From Aldehydirespirator sp965116865 (lineage in GTDB: Bacteria; Actinomycetota; Acidimicrobiia; Acidimicrobiales; Aldehydirespiratoraceae): a stretch of DNA of 64,000 bases. Each line of letters starts with the position of its first letter. The first letter of the stretch is position 1. Below, in pieces: positions 54,826 through 63,016 of the stretch. The notes under the pieces were generated by a model. It was not told where the DNA came from, ran no database searches, and saw only the letters and a program-made list of their open reading frames with translations. The stretch is from the NCBI GenBank assembly GCA_965116865.1, contig OZ220727.1:2480001-2544000 (forward strand), in the 5' to 3' direction. The position numbers and the translations under genes are program-made.

Positions 54826-55084
54826 CGTGCGTCTCCGCCGGCGCCGTCCCGAACCGAGGCCGGTCAGGCACCGGATCCCACGCCGTCGGACCCCAGGGGT
54901 GGCAACGGCCCAGGCGCCGCGCCGTCAACCATGCCCCGCGCGCCGCGCCGTGCCGCTGCAACGCTTCGAGCGCGTAGGCCGAGCACGACGGCACGTGCCG
55001 ACACACCGGCGGCCGCCCGCAGCTGACGAACTGATAGACCTTCACGGCACCGCAGGCGAGGCGAGTCGCCAGCCGGCGGCTCAC
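54818..55084 (-). CDS. yidD: membrane protein insertion efficiency factor YidD
   Basis: 88 residues from GTG 55084, which overlaps the rnpA stop (GTGA). VKVYQFVSCGRPPVCRHVPS then CSAYALEALQRHG and RRLGRCHPWGPTAWDPVP are the family motif with its cysteines. A longer frame exists upstream but is the out-of-frame shadow of rnpA. Confidence 0.9.
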   Translation of the reverse strand: MSRRLATRLACGAVKVYQFVSCGRPPVCRHVPSCSAYALEALQRHGAARGAWLTARRLGRCHPWGPTAWDPVPDRPRFGTAPAETHDV

Positions 55085-55404
55085 CGGACGTCTCCGAGCA
55101 TCTCGCCGAGGGCCGCGCGGAGCTCGGCCGGGGGCAGGCGCTCCAGCGACGACCGGACGACTATGCGGTACTCCCCGTCGGCCATCACGACCGTCCCGTC
55201 GCGGGCAAGCTCGCGCAGAGCCTCCCGCACCCGCCTGCGGGCCCGGTTGCGCACAACCGCCGTCCCCACCGACTTGGGCACCGCGAACACGACGCGGCGA
55301 CCGCACGGAGCAGCGCGGTAAGAGACCCTGAGGGGGCCGCGGCGTGAGCCGGCCGACATTCGAGATCCGTTGTCCGGGCCGCGGCCGATCGCCGAGCCGG
55401 TCAC
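55081..55404 (-). CDS. rnpA: ribonuclease P protein component
   Basis: 107 residues from GTG 55404, overlapping the rpmH stop (GTGA). RRGPLRVSYR, VVFAVPKSVGTAVVRNRARR and RVREALREL contain the RNR RNA-binding motif. The first 20 residues lack the usual LRRR-DF segment, so the N-terminus is shorter or diverged. Works with RNase P RNA in tRNA 5' processing. Confidence 0.88.
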   Translation of the reverse strand: MTGSAIGRGPDNGSRMSAGSRRGPLRVSYRAAPCGRRVVFAVPKSVGTAVVRNRARRRVREALRELARDGTVVMADGEYRIVVRSSLERLPPAELRAALGEMLGDVR

Positions 55405-55535
55405 GCGGCCAGCCGGCTTCGCCCTCTGCGACGGCGCGCGCGCAGCACGGCACGCCCTCCTCGTGTCCTCATTCTGGCACGAAAGCCGTGATCTTTGTGC
55501 CTTTTCCTTATGTTCGGCTGAAAGGGGCGCTTCAT
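55401..55535 (-). CDS. rpmH: 50S ribosomal protein L34
   Basis: 44 residues from ATG 55535 with GGAGGATCTTG upstream. MKRPFQPNIRKRHKDHGFRA then RMRTRGGRAVLRARRRRGRS is canonical L34. First gene of the leftward rpmH-rnpA-yidD-yidC-jag-rsmG series. Confidence 0.95.
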   Translation of the reverse strand: MKRPFQPNIRKRHKDHGFRARMRTRGGRAVLRARRRRGRSRLAA

Positions 55536-55724
55536 CAAGATCCTCCTCGGCCCGCTCGGGTGCGAGCACGCCACAAGAGCCGCCGCCGGGGTCGCTGCCG
55601 TGGATGGACGGCGGCTTGCGTCCACCGTAGGGCTGACCATGCGCCGCGACAACCAGCCCGCTCGGACCCGCGGCGGACCTGGACCGCCTTCCAGCGATCA
55701 CGGGCCAAATCGAAGAACACAGAT

Positions 55725-55752
55725 GTTGTATGTCTTACACACATGTCATCAA
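55725..55752 (-). promoter_or_regulatory. candidate rpmH promoter
   Basis: On the minus strand TTGATG (55752-55747) and TACAAC (55730-55725) are 16 bp apart in the only AT-rich patch of the rpmH-dnaA gap (55536-55947). In the rest of this gap two TGTGGA words close to dnaA (about 55912 and 55924) are the only DnaA-box-like sites. Confidence 0.4.
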
Positions 55753-55947
55753 ATCGGAGTTCATCCGGCCTGAACTAGTCGTTTGCCGACACTCGGGCGG
55801 CCGGCTTGCAGCCGGTGCGAGGGCTGCTACCTTCCGCTGGCCGCAACCGCAACCGAATCGGGGCGCAGTCCCCCGTCCGGCGCCGGGCCACGGCCGTCTT
55901 TTATGCACATCTGTGGACCATTCTGTGGAGAAAGGAAGATCAGCAAC

Positions 55948-57327
55948 GTGAGCAGCGACATCGAGGCGGAGCGGATCTGGACCAGTTGCGCGCAGACCAT
56001 CCGCAACCAAGTGAGCGACGCCGTGTGGAGGACCACCTTCAGCGGCGCCCGGGCGACCGCCTTCGACCATCGGTCCCTGACGCTGGTAGTCCCGACCAGC
56101 CTCCAGAAGGCCCGGATCGAACGCCGCTACTTCAATCTGCTGACCGGCGCCCTCGACGAGGCCGAGCCCGACGTGACCGTCCGAATCGAGATCGACCCGG
56201 CATGGGACGGCGGCGACGACTGTCCGGCGCCGCCGGCCGAGAAGCCGTCGCCGACGAGCCCAGTCACCGCCGAACCAGCCGTCGCCGGCACCAACGGAGA
56301 CTCAGGCGCCCATGCTCGCCTGACTTTCGAGCACTTCGTGACCGGCACCTCCAATCGGTTCCCACACGCTGCCGCGCTGGCAGTGGCCGAGGCCCCGGCC
56401 GGGCCCTACAACCCGCTGTTGATCCACGGTGCCTCAGGGCTCGGCAAGACCCACCTGCTGCGAGCCATCGCCCACTACGTGAACAACCACTATCCCGTCC
56501 ACAAGGTGAGGTACGTCACCAGCGAGACCTTCCTCAACGAGTTCGTGCGGGCGATACGCAACAGCACCCAGCCGGAGTTCAAGCTCCAGTACCGCAGCAA
56601 CGACGTGCTGCTGGTCGACGACATCCAATTCATGGAAGGCAAGGACGGCCTGCAGGAGGAGTTCTTCCACACATTCAACGACCTGCTTCAGAACGGCGCG
56701 CAAATCGTCCTCTCCTCCGACCGCTCTCCCGACGCGATGCCCACGCTTGAGGACCGCCTCCGCAGCCGCTTCAAGTCCGGCCTCATCACAGACATCCAGC
56801 CCCCGGATCTGGTCACCCGCCTAGCCATTCTCGAGAAGAAGGGCGAATCGGCGGCCGTCGAGATCCCGGGCGACGTCCTCTCATACATCGCTGAGAACAT
56901 CACCGACTCGATCCGCGAGCTCGAAGGCGCGCTCGTCAGGGTCACGGCATACGCCAACATCAGCGGCCAGCCGTGTTCCTACGACCTCGCCCGGCGTGTG
57001 CTGGCCGACCTGATAAGCAACACCACCAAGGCGCCCGTCACCGTCGGCGGCATCATCGCCACCACAGCCGATCTGTGCGACTTCTCGGTCGAGCAGATCG
57101 TCGGGGGCAGTCGGCGCAGGCCTCTCGTCGACGCCCGCCAGATCGCCATGTACGTGGCCAGGAGCATGACCGACCTCTCCTACCCGGAGATCGGCCGGGC
57201 CTTCGGCAACCGTGACCACACCACCGTCATCCACGCCGTCCGCAAGATCGAGAACCTCATGACCGAGCGCAAGGAGGTCTTCGACAAGGTGCAGGATCTC
57301 CAGCGCCGGGCCGGGGAGGCCTCATGA
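55948..57327 (+). CDS. dnaA: chromosomal replication initiator DnaA
   Basis: 459 residues from GTG 55948 (AAAGGAAG upstream). Domain I (about 1-80), a short linker, AAA+ domain with IHGASGLGKTHLLRAI (Walker A), LLVDDIQFMEGK (Walker B), DRLRSRFKSGL (sensor/arginine finger region), and domain IV with LVDARQIAMYVARSMTDLSY and FGNRDHTTVIHA, the DnaA-box-binding signature. The linker domain II is short for an actinobacterium. Confidence 0.96.
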   Translation: MSSDIEAERIWTSCAQTIRNQVSDAVWRTTFSGARATAFDHRSLTLVVPTSLQKARIERRYFNLLTGALDEAEPDVTVRIEIDPAWDGGDDCPAPPAEKPSPTSPVTAEPAVAGTNGDSGAHARLTFEHFVTGTSNRFPHAAALAVAEAPAGPYNPLLIHGASGLGKTHLLRAIAHYVNNHYPVHKVRYVTSETFLNEFVRAIRNSTQPEFKLQYRSNDVLLVDDIQFMEGKDGLQEEFFHTFNDLLQNGAQIVLSSDRSPDAMPTLEDRLRSRFKSGLITDIQPPDLVTRLAILEKKGESAAVEIPGDVLSYIAENITDSIRELEGALVRVTAYANISGQPCSYDLARRVLADLISNTTKAPVTVGGIIATTADLCDFSVEQIVGGSRRRPLVDARQIAMYVARSMTDLSYPEIGRAFGNRDHTTVIHAVRKIENLMTERKEVFDKVQDLQRRAGEAS

Positions 57328-57575
57328 GCGCAATCCACCGAGCGTGGGGGCGAAGCATGGGGACCGTCGCACGCCGCCTCTGGATGACGGTGCACAACGG
57401 CGCAGAAATCAACAGCCGGTCCGCGGCCGGTCCGCGGCCCTCTGGCCGGCACGGGAAACCTGGGCACAGCCGGATCGCTGCCCTCCGAAGGCGCAGCGAC
57501 CCGAATCCCCAATCCACAGTGCCTAGTGTTCCCTACAACCCATACAAATCCAGCTAAGAGGAGAAACAACAGACC
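57328..57575. other. dnaA-dnaN intergenic region
   Basis: 248 bp without a gene. A tandem CGGTCCGCGGC occurs around 57417-57435, and one AATCCACAG word lies at about 57518. No cluster of DnaA boxes and no AT-rich unwinding region is obvious, so I do not call oriC here. Confidence 0.6.
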
Positions 57576-58712
57576 ATGGGCATGAAGTTCCGTTGCGAGC
57601 GAGACACGCTTCTGGAGGCTCTGGCCGTCGCTGTGAGAGCCACGGCGGGCGCGAGTTCCAACCAGACCGCGTTGATGGGCGCTCGTCTAGATCTCACCGA
57701 CGGCGTCCTCACCGTCACCGGCAGCGACCTCAACCTGACGCTGTCGGTGACCACCGAAGTGCTGGCCGCCGCCGACGGCGCGGCAGTGGCGCCTGCCCGG
57801 CTGCTGACCGACGTCGTCCGGTCGGTGCCGCCTGGTGCGGTTGAGTTCTCGGTGGTCGAGGGCGAGGCCTCGATCGTGGCCGGATCGTCGGAGTTCTCGA
57901 TCCGGCTGATCCCCGAGGACAACTACCCGCAACTGATATTCAGACAGGAGGCGGAGAACGGCGACGACTCGGCCGCTTTCAGTCCGGCAGTCAGCTTCAG
58001 CGGCGCCGAGTTCCGGGACGCTCTCGGCCAGGTCGTGAGGGCGGCGTCGTCCGACGACTCCAGGCCGATCCTCACCGGCGTCCTGATGGCCTCGGAGGGG
58101 GAGGGGCGGCTGCGACTGGTCTCGACGGACTCGTACCGGCTGTCGGTGCGCGACCTCGAGGGCTCGGCGGTCCTCGACGAGAACCAGGAGGTGCTGGTGC
58201 CGAGCCGCGCCCTCGGCGAGCTGCAGCGGCTGATCGCGGACCCGGACGAGGTGACGTTGAAGCTGGCCGAGCAATACGCGCAGTTCGTGGTGGGCAACGT
58301 CCAGTTGACCACTCGGCTGATCGCGGGCGACTTCCCCAACTATCAGGGCTTGATCCCGACCGACCACCCGAATCGTCTGACCGTCGACCGCGAGCAGTTG
58401 CTGGAAGTCGTTCGACGGGTGCGGCTGCTGGCCCAGGACTCGACTCCGGTGCGGATGGTCATGAGCGACGGAAGTCTCGAGATGATCGCCATCACCCACG
58501 ACGTCGGCAAGGCCAACGAGTCGATGGGAGCCGACTACTCCGGCGAGGACCTGACTGTCGCGTTCAATCCCGCCTACCTCATCGACGGCATCGAGGCCCT
58601 CAGCGGCGCAGAGGTCACGTTGGAGACAGCGGACGCCGTGAAGCCGGCCCTGCTCCGCTCGGCGGACGACGAGGGGTTCCTGTACCTGCTGATGCCGGTG
58701 CGCGTGAGCTGA
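57576..58712 (+). CDS. dnaN: DNA polymerase III beta sliding clamp
   Basis: 378 residues with the three-domain clamp pattern: MKFRCERDTLLEALAVAVRA, EFSIRLIPEDNYPQL, GVLMASEGEGRLRLVSTDSY, RLIAGDFPNYQGLIP, and the C-terminal peptide-binding end LLMPVRVS. GAGGAGAAAC lies upstream of the ATG. Confidence 0.96.
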   Translation: MGMKFRCERDTLLEALAVAVRATAGASSNQTALMGARLDLTDGVLTVTGSDLNLTLSVTTEVLAAADGAAVAPARLLTDVVRSVPPGAVEFSVVEGEASIVAGSSEFSIRLIPEDNYPQLIFRQEAENGDDSAAFSPAVSFSGAEFRDALGQVVRAASSDDSRPILTGVLMASEGEGRLRLVSTDSYRLSVRDLEGSAVLDENQEVLVPSRALGELQRLIADPDEVTLKLAEQYAQFVVGNVQLTTRLIAGDFPNYQGLIPTDHPNRLTVDREQLLEVVRRVRLLAQDSTPVRMVMSDGSLEMIAITHDVGKANESMGADYSGEDLTVAFNPAYLIDGIEALSGAEVTLETADAVKPALLRSADDEGFLYLLMPVRVS

Positions 58713-58715
58713 ACG

Positions 58716-58826
58716 TCGGAGCGAGCAGCAGAAGGTGCGAGTCCTCAGCTTCGCAGCGGTCACGGGCTGCTCGGGCCGGGGCTTCGACCCTGTGGGTCGC
58801 GTCGCTCCGCCTGCTCGCTTGGCCTC
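58716..58826 (+). mobile_element. dispersed inverted-end element, copy between dnaN and recF
   Basis: Left end CGGAGCGAGCAGCAGAAGG; core CTTCGCAGCGGTCACGGGCT, GCTCGGGCCGGGGCTTCG, CCCTGTGGG; right end CTCCGCCTGCTCGCTTGGCC. It fills almost the whole dnaN-recF gap, ending about 14 bp before the recF start. Confidence 0.6.
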
Positions 58827-58839
58827 GTAGGCGCCGGTC

Positions 58840-59961
58840 GTGCGGGTCTGCACGCTGTCGCTGCTCGATTTCCGCTCCTATGCGGAGGCCGATGTCGCAT
58901 TCGCGCCGGGCCTTACGGTGATAGTCGGGCCTAACGGCCGTGGCAAGACCAACCTGCTGGAGGCCGTCGGCTTCTCGGCCGGCCTGGGTTCGTTCAGAGG
59001 CGCGCCCGACGCGGCCCTCGTCCGTGACGGCGCGGACGCCGCGGTGATTCGCTGCACGGGGTTCGGAGACGGAGGCCGGGAGGTGCTGGTCGAGGCAGAG
59101 CTGGTCCGGTCCCGACCCAACCGGGTGAGGGTGAACCGGCAGCCGGTGGCGCGTCGCCGGGATCTGCTCGGGGTGCTCGCCGCGACGGCCTTGTCGCCTG
59201 AGGATCTCGAACTGGTGAAGGGCGAGCCAGCGGTGCGGCGCCGATGGATCGACGACGCGCTGGCGGCGGTCCGGCCGTCCTGGGGGGCGCTGCGCGGCGA
59301 GGTGGACCGGATTCTGCGTCAGCGCAACACCCTGTTGCGTCAGACCCAGGGCCGGGCCGTCGGCGACGTGGCTGTCACCCTGGACGTCTGGGACGAGAAG
59401 CTGGCCGCGGCCGGCGACGAGCTCCGCTGCCGCCGGCGTGGCCTGCTCGCTGCGGTGGAGCCCCGGATCCGGCGACATTACCATCGCATCTCCCTGGGGC
59501 GGGGCACCGCTGCCGCGACCTATCTGTCGTCGTGGGGGGAGGGATCGCTGGCGGACGCGCTGGCCGCGGCCCGGCCGGCGGACCTCAGGCGGTCCACGAG
59601 CACGGTCGGCCCCCACCGAGACGACGTCCTGCTGGAGGTGGAGGGTCTTGCGGCCCGGAGCCATGCCTCTCAGGGCGAGCAGAGGTCGCTCGCGCTGGCC
59701 TTGCGGCTGGCGGTGGACGCAGAAGTCCGTGAACGTCGGGGCGGGGCGACGGTGCTGCTGCTCGACGACGTGTTCTCAGAACTGGACCCGGGCCGGGCCG
59801 CCGCGTTGCTTGAGACGCTCCCGTGCGGCCAGCGGATTCTCACCACTGCGTCGCCGGAGCTGCCCGAGGGCGCCGAGCCCGAGCAGGTGATACGTGTCAG
59901 CGGCGGGCCTTCAGGGGGATTGGCTGCGTCGTCGTGCGGCGGGCCTTCAGGGGTGTCGTGA
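58840..59961 (+). CDS. recF: recombination/repair protein RecF
   Basis: 373 residues from GTG. GPNGRGKTNLLEAV (Walker A), TVGPHRDDVLLEV, SQGEQRSLALALRLA (signature) and LLLDDVFSELDPGR (Walker B). Loads RecA at gaps with RecO/RecR. The last 20 residues (GGPSGGLAASSCGGPSGVS) come from a short repeat shared with the start of dciA. Confidence 0.95.
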   Translation: MRVCTLSLLDFRSYAEADVAFAPGLTVIVGPNGRGKTNLLEAVGFSAGLGSFRGAPDAALVRDGADAAVIRCTGFGDGGREVLVEAELVRSRPNRVRVNRQPVARRRDLLGVLAATALSPEDLELVKGEPAVRRRWIDDALAAVRPSWGALRGEVDRILRQRNTLLRQTQGRAVGDVAVTLDVWDEKLAAAGDELRCRRRGLLAAVEPRIRRHYHRISLGRGTAAATYLSSWGEGSLADALAAARPADLRRSTSTVGPHRDDVLLEVEGLAARSHASQGEQRSLALALRLAVDAEVRERRGGATVLLLDDVFSELDPGRAAALLETLPCGQRILTTASPELPEGAEPEQVIRVSGGPSGGLAASSCGGPSGVS

Positions 59962-60012
59962 CTGCGTCGTCGTGCGGCGGGCCTTCTGGGGGATTGGCTG
60001 CGTCGTCGGCCG
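59901..60012 (+). repeat. about 37-bp repeat, three copies across the recF-dciA junction
   Basis: GCGGCGGGCCTTC occurs at about 59901, 59937 and 59975. The first and third copies share more (GGGGGATTGGCTGCGTCGTC) and are 74 bp apart. Reads GGPSGGLAAS both at the RecF C-terminus and at the DciA N-terminus. Confidence 0.85.
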
Positions 60013-60350
60013 GCGGGCCCGTCGAGGTGGCCGACGCTCTGGAGCGGGTGCTGGACTCGCTGGGCGCGCCGCCTTCCGACTTGCTGTCGACGGTGTTCGG
60101 CCGGTGGGAGGAAGTGGTCGGCGCCGATGTGGCCCGCCACTGTCGGCCGGTCGCGGTGGAGGGCGATCGGCTGGTGGTCGTGGCCTCCGACCCGGTGTGG
60201 GCCTCCGAGGTGCGGTGGCTGGCCGATCGGGTGTTGGAGCGAGTCAACGACCTGTCGGCTACCGACCGGCTCACGTCGGTCGCCGTGCGGGTGGGGTCGG
60301 CCGCAGCGTCGTCGGACAGCGCGCCGACGATCGATGGGGCGCCGCGGTGA
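59958..60350 (+). CDS. dciA: DciA-like helicase-loading protein (DUF721)
   Basis: 130 residues from GTG 59958, overlapping the recF stop (GTGA). After a Gly/Ser/Ala N-terminus (from the repeat), ALERVLDSLGAPPSDLLSTV, FGRWEEVVGADVARHCRPVA and LVVVASDPVWASEVRWLAD match the DUF721 KH-like domain. DciA helps load the DnaB helicase. The recF-dciA-gyrB order is usual in actinobacteria. Its last codons (APTIDGAPR) have been copied into the following array. Confidence 0.88.
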   Translation: MTASSCGGPSGGLAASSAGGPVEVADALERVLDSLGAPPSDLLSTVFGRWEEVVGADVARHCRPVAVEGDRLVVVASDPVWASEVRWLADRVLERVNDLSATDRLTSVAVRVGSAAASSDSAPTIDGAPR

Positions 60351-60680
60351 TCGGGAGTGCGACGGGGTCGGCCGCGCGGTGCTCGGGCAGCGCGCCGACG
60401 ATCGATGGGGCGCCGCGGTGATCGGGAGTGCGACGGGGTCGGCCGCGCGGTGCTCGGGCAGCGCGCCGACGATCGATGGGGCGCCGCGGTGATCGGGAGT
60501 GCGACGGGGTCGGCCGCGCGGTGCTCGGGCAGCGCGCCGACGATCGATGGGGCGCCGCGGTGATCGGGAGTGCGACGGGGTCGGCCGCGCGGTGCTCGGG
60601 CAGCGCGCCGACGATCGATGGGGCGCCGCGGTGATCGGGAGTGCGACGGGGTCGGCCGCGCGGTGCTCGGGCAGCGCGCT
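60329..60680. repeat. 71-bp tandem array, five copies, including the dciA 3' end
   Basis: GATCGATGGGGCGCCGCGG begins at 60329, 60400, 60471, 60542 and 60613, 71 bp apart and virtually identical. The first copy includes the last codons and stop of dciA. The array occupies most of the 540-bp dciA-gyrB gap. Between it and gyrB (60681-60890), a GGTAGCAT word at about 60695 may be a promoter -10. Confidence 0.97.
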
Positions 60681-60890
60681 CCCGGCTGTGACTTCTGGTA
60701 GCATGAAGGCTGTGTTCGGTGGCGCGATCAAGGGTTCCGTCCCAGATCGGCGCCTCTTGCTCGCCCGGTCCTCGTCTGCTGGGGCCGGGATGGGCCAGTG
60801 AGTGTTCCAGGACTTCGTACAGCGCCCCCCGGCAGACCTGAACAGGAACGGCCAGCGGCGTCGACGCACGCCTGAGGAGGTCGGATCGAC

Positions 60891-62987
60891 GTGACAGCCG
60901 GTGACGGTGCCCATGGCTCCCGGACGCTCGCCGTTCCCGACGCGGCGGTCGCGTCTTACGGCGCGCTCGAGATCACGGTCCTTGAGGGCCTGGAGGCCGT
61001 GCGCGAGCGCCCGGGCATGTACATCGGGTCGACCGGGCCGACCGGCCTGCACCACCTCGTGTGGGAGGTCGTCGACAACTCGGTGGACGAGGCCATGGCC
61101 GGGCACTGCACCCGGATCGACGTGACGCTCCACGCTGACGGCTCCTGCGAGGTCGGCGACGACGGCCGGGGCATCCCCGTCGAGCCGCATCCCCTCCACG
61201 ACGACGTTCCCGCTGCCGAGCTGGTGATGACGCTGCTGCACGCGGGCGGGAAGTTCGGAGGCGACGGCTACAAGATCTCGGGCGGCCTCCACGGTGTCGG
61301 CGTCTCGGTGGTCAACGCCCTCTCGAAGCGGATGGAGGTCGAGATCCACCGCTCCGGGCACCGTCACTGTATGACGTTCGTCGACGGGGGCCAGATCGAG
61401 GAGGCGCTCTCGGTGCGTGGTCCGGCGCCGGCCCTCGACGGTGCCGTCCGCACGGGCACGACGATCCGGTTCTGGCCGGACCCGTCGATCCTGGAGGACG
61501 TGTCGTTCCGGTTTCAGACTGTGGCGGAGCGCTTGGAGATGATGGCCTTTCTGAACCGGGGGCTGGAGATCCGGGCGCGCGACCTGAGGCCAGGCCCGCA
61601 CAGCCACCGCGAGTGGACCTCGTTCTGCTACGAGGGCGGCATCGTCGACTACGTGAGCCGCCTGAACCAGTCGAAGGTCCGCCTGTTCGACGCGGTGGGG
61701 CACTTCGCCGACGCCGAGACCATCGACGGCAACCCGCACGAGGTGGAGGTGGCGTTCCAGTGGAACACCGGTTTCAACACCGACGGCCTGCACAGTTTTG
61801 CCAACGGGATCTCCACCATCGACGGCGGCATGCACGAGCAGGGCTTCCGTGCGGCGCTGACCCGCACCGTGAACGCCTACGCCCGTGAGAAGGGGCTGCT
61901 CAAGGAGAAGGCCGAGAACCTCCACGGCGAAGACATCCGCGAGGGCCTCACCGCCATCGTCAGCGTGCGCATCGGGATCCCGCAGTTCGAGGGGCAGACC
62001 AAGGCCAAGCTGGGGAACATGTCGATGCGCTCCTTCACCGAGCGGGTCACCAACCGCCGGCTGTCGGAGTGGCTGGAGGAGAACCCGGCCCAAGCGAGAC
62101 GGGCGGTGCTGAAGGCTGTGGCCGCGTCCGCGGCCCGGGAGGCCGCGGCCCGGGTGCGTTCGGAGGTCCGCTCCAAGTCGCTGCTGGACGGCGCAGGCAT
62201 GCCCGACAAGCTGAAGGACTGCACAGCCTCCGATCCGGACCGCCGGGAACTGTTCATCGTCGAGGGGGACTCCGCGGGCGGTTCGGCCGTGCGGGCGCGC
62301 GATCCTGAGACGCAGGCGGTGCTGCCGATCAGGGGCAAGATCCTCAATGTGGAGCGTGCCCGCATCGACCGGATGCTCAAGAACAACGAGATCCAGGCCA
62401 TCATCGCGGCGATAGGCGCCGGCATCGGCGGCGCGGCGGGCCCCAACGGCGACGGAGGCGGTGACGCGGACACGGCGGCGGACGTGGACGGCCGGGCCGC
62501 AGGCCGCGGATTCGACGACCGCGGCTGCGACGTGGGCAAGGCCCGCTATCGCAAAGTGATCGTGCTGGCCGACGCCGACGTGGACGGCAGCCACATCCGC
62601 ACGCTCCTGCTCACGTTCTTCTACCGCCAGATGCGCCCGCTGGTCGAGGCCGGGCTCGTGTACGTCGCCCAGCCGCCGCTCTACTCCACCAAAGTGTCGA
62701 ACTCGAAGACGGTGTATCTGCTCGACGACGCCGCGAAGGAGGCCTTCCTGGCTTCCAGACCGAAGCACAAGGGCGAGTTCCAGCGCCTCAAGGGCCTGGG
62801 TGAGATGGACTGGGACGAGTTGCGCTCCACCACCATGGACCTGCGGACGCGCAGCCTGTTGCAGGTGTCGGTCGAGGAGGCAGCGATCGCCGACCGGGTC
62901 ATCTCGGTGCTCATGGGCGACGACGTCGAGCAGCGCAAGGACTTCATCGTCACCAACGCCCGCGAAGTCCGCAACCTCGACTTCTGA
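60891..62987 (+). CDS. gyrB: DNA gyrase subunit B
   Basis: 698 residues from GTG (GAGGAGGTCGG upstream). GHKL ATPase motifs VDNSVDEAMAG, DDGRGIPV and GGLHGVGVSVVNALS; Toprim motifs IVEGDSAGGSA and VLADADVDGSHIRTLLL; C-terminal end NAREVRNLDF. Between ALI-like AAIGAGIGG and ARYRKVIVLADAD lies an acidic Gly/Asp-rich insertion of about 35 residues, longer than the few residues usual at this place. Forms the A2B2 enzyme with gyrA downstream (29 bp). Confidence 0.95.
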   Translation: MTAGDGAHGSRTLAVPDAAVASYGALEITVLEGLEAVRERPGMYIGSTGPTGLHHLVWEVVDNSVDEAMAGHCTRIDVTLHADGSCEVGDDGRGIPVEPHPLHDDVPAAELVMTLLHAGGKFGGDGYKISGGLHGVGVSVVNALSKRMEVEIHRSGHRHCMTFVDGGQIEEALSVRGPAPALDGAVRTGTTIRFWPDPSILEDVSFRFQTVAERLEMMAFLNRGLEIRARDLRPGPHSHREWTSFCYEGGIVDYVSRLNQSKVRLFDAVGHFADAETIDGNPHEVEVAFQWNTGFNTDGLHSFANGISTIDGGMHEQGFRAALTRTVNAYAREKGLLKEKAENLHGEDIREGLTAIVSVRIGIPQFEGQTKAKLGNMSMRSFTERVTNRRLSEWLEENPAQARRAVLKAVAASAAREAAARVRSEVRSKSLLDGAGMPDKLKDCTASDPDRRELFIVEGDSAGGSAVRARDPETQAVLPIRGKILNVERARIDRMLKNNEIQAIIAAIGAGIGGAAGPNGDGGGDADTAADVDGRAAGRGFDDRGCDVGKARYRKVIVLADADVDGSHIRTLLLTFFYRQMRPLVEAGLVYVAQPPLYSTKVSNSKTVYLLDDAAKEAFLASRPKHKGEFQRLKGLGEMDWDELRSTTMDLRTRSLLQVSVEEAAIADRVISVLMGDDVEQRKDFIVTNAREVRNLDF

Positions 62988-63016
62988 CCCACCGACGGAA
63001 AAGAGCGGACAGACCC

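Noticed and set aside
57328..57575. oriC in the dnaA-dnaN gap
   Set aside because: Only one DnaA-box-like word and no AT-rich stretch; not enough to call.
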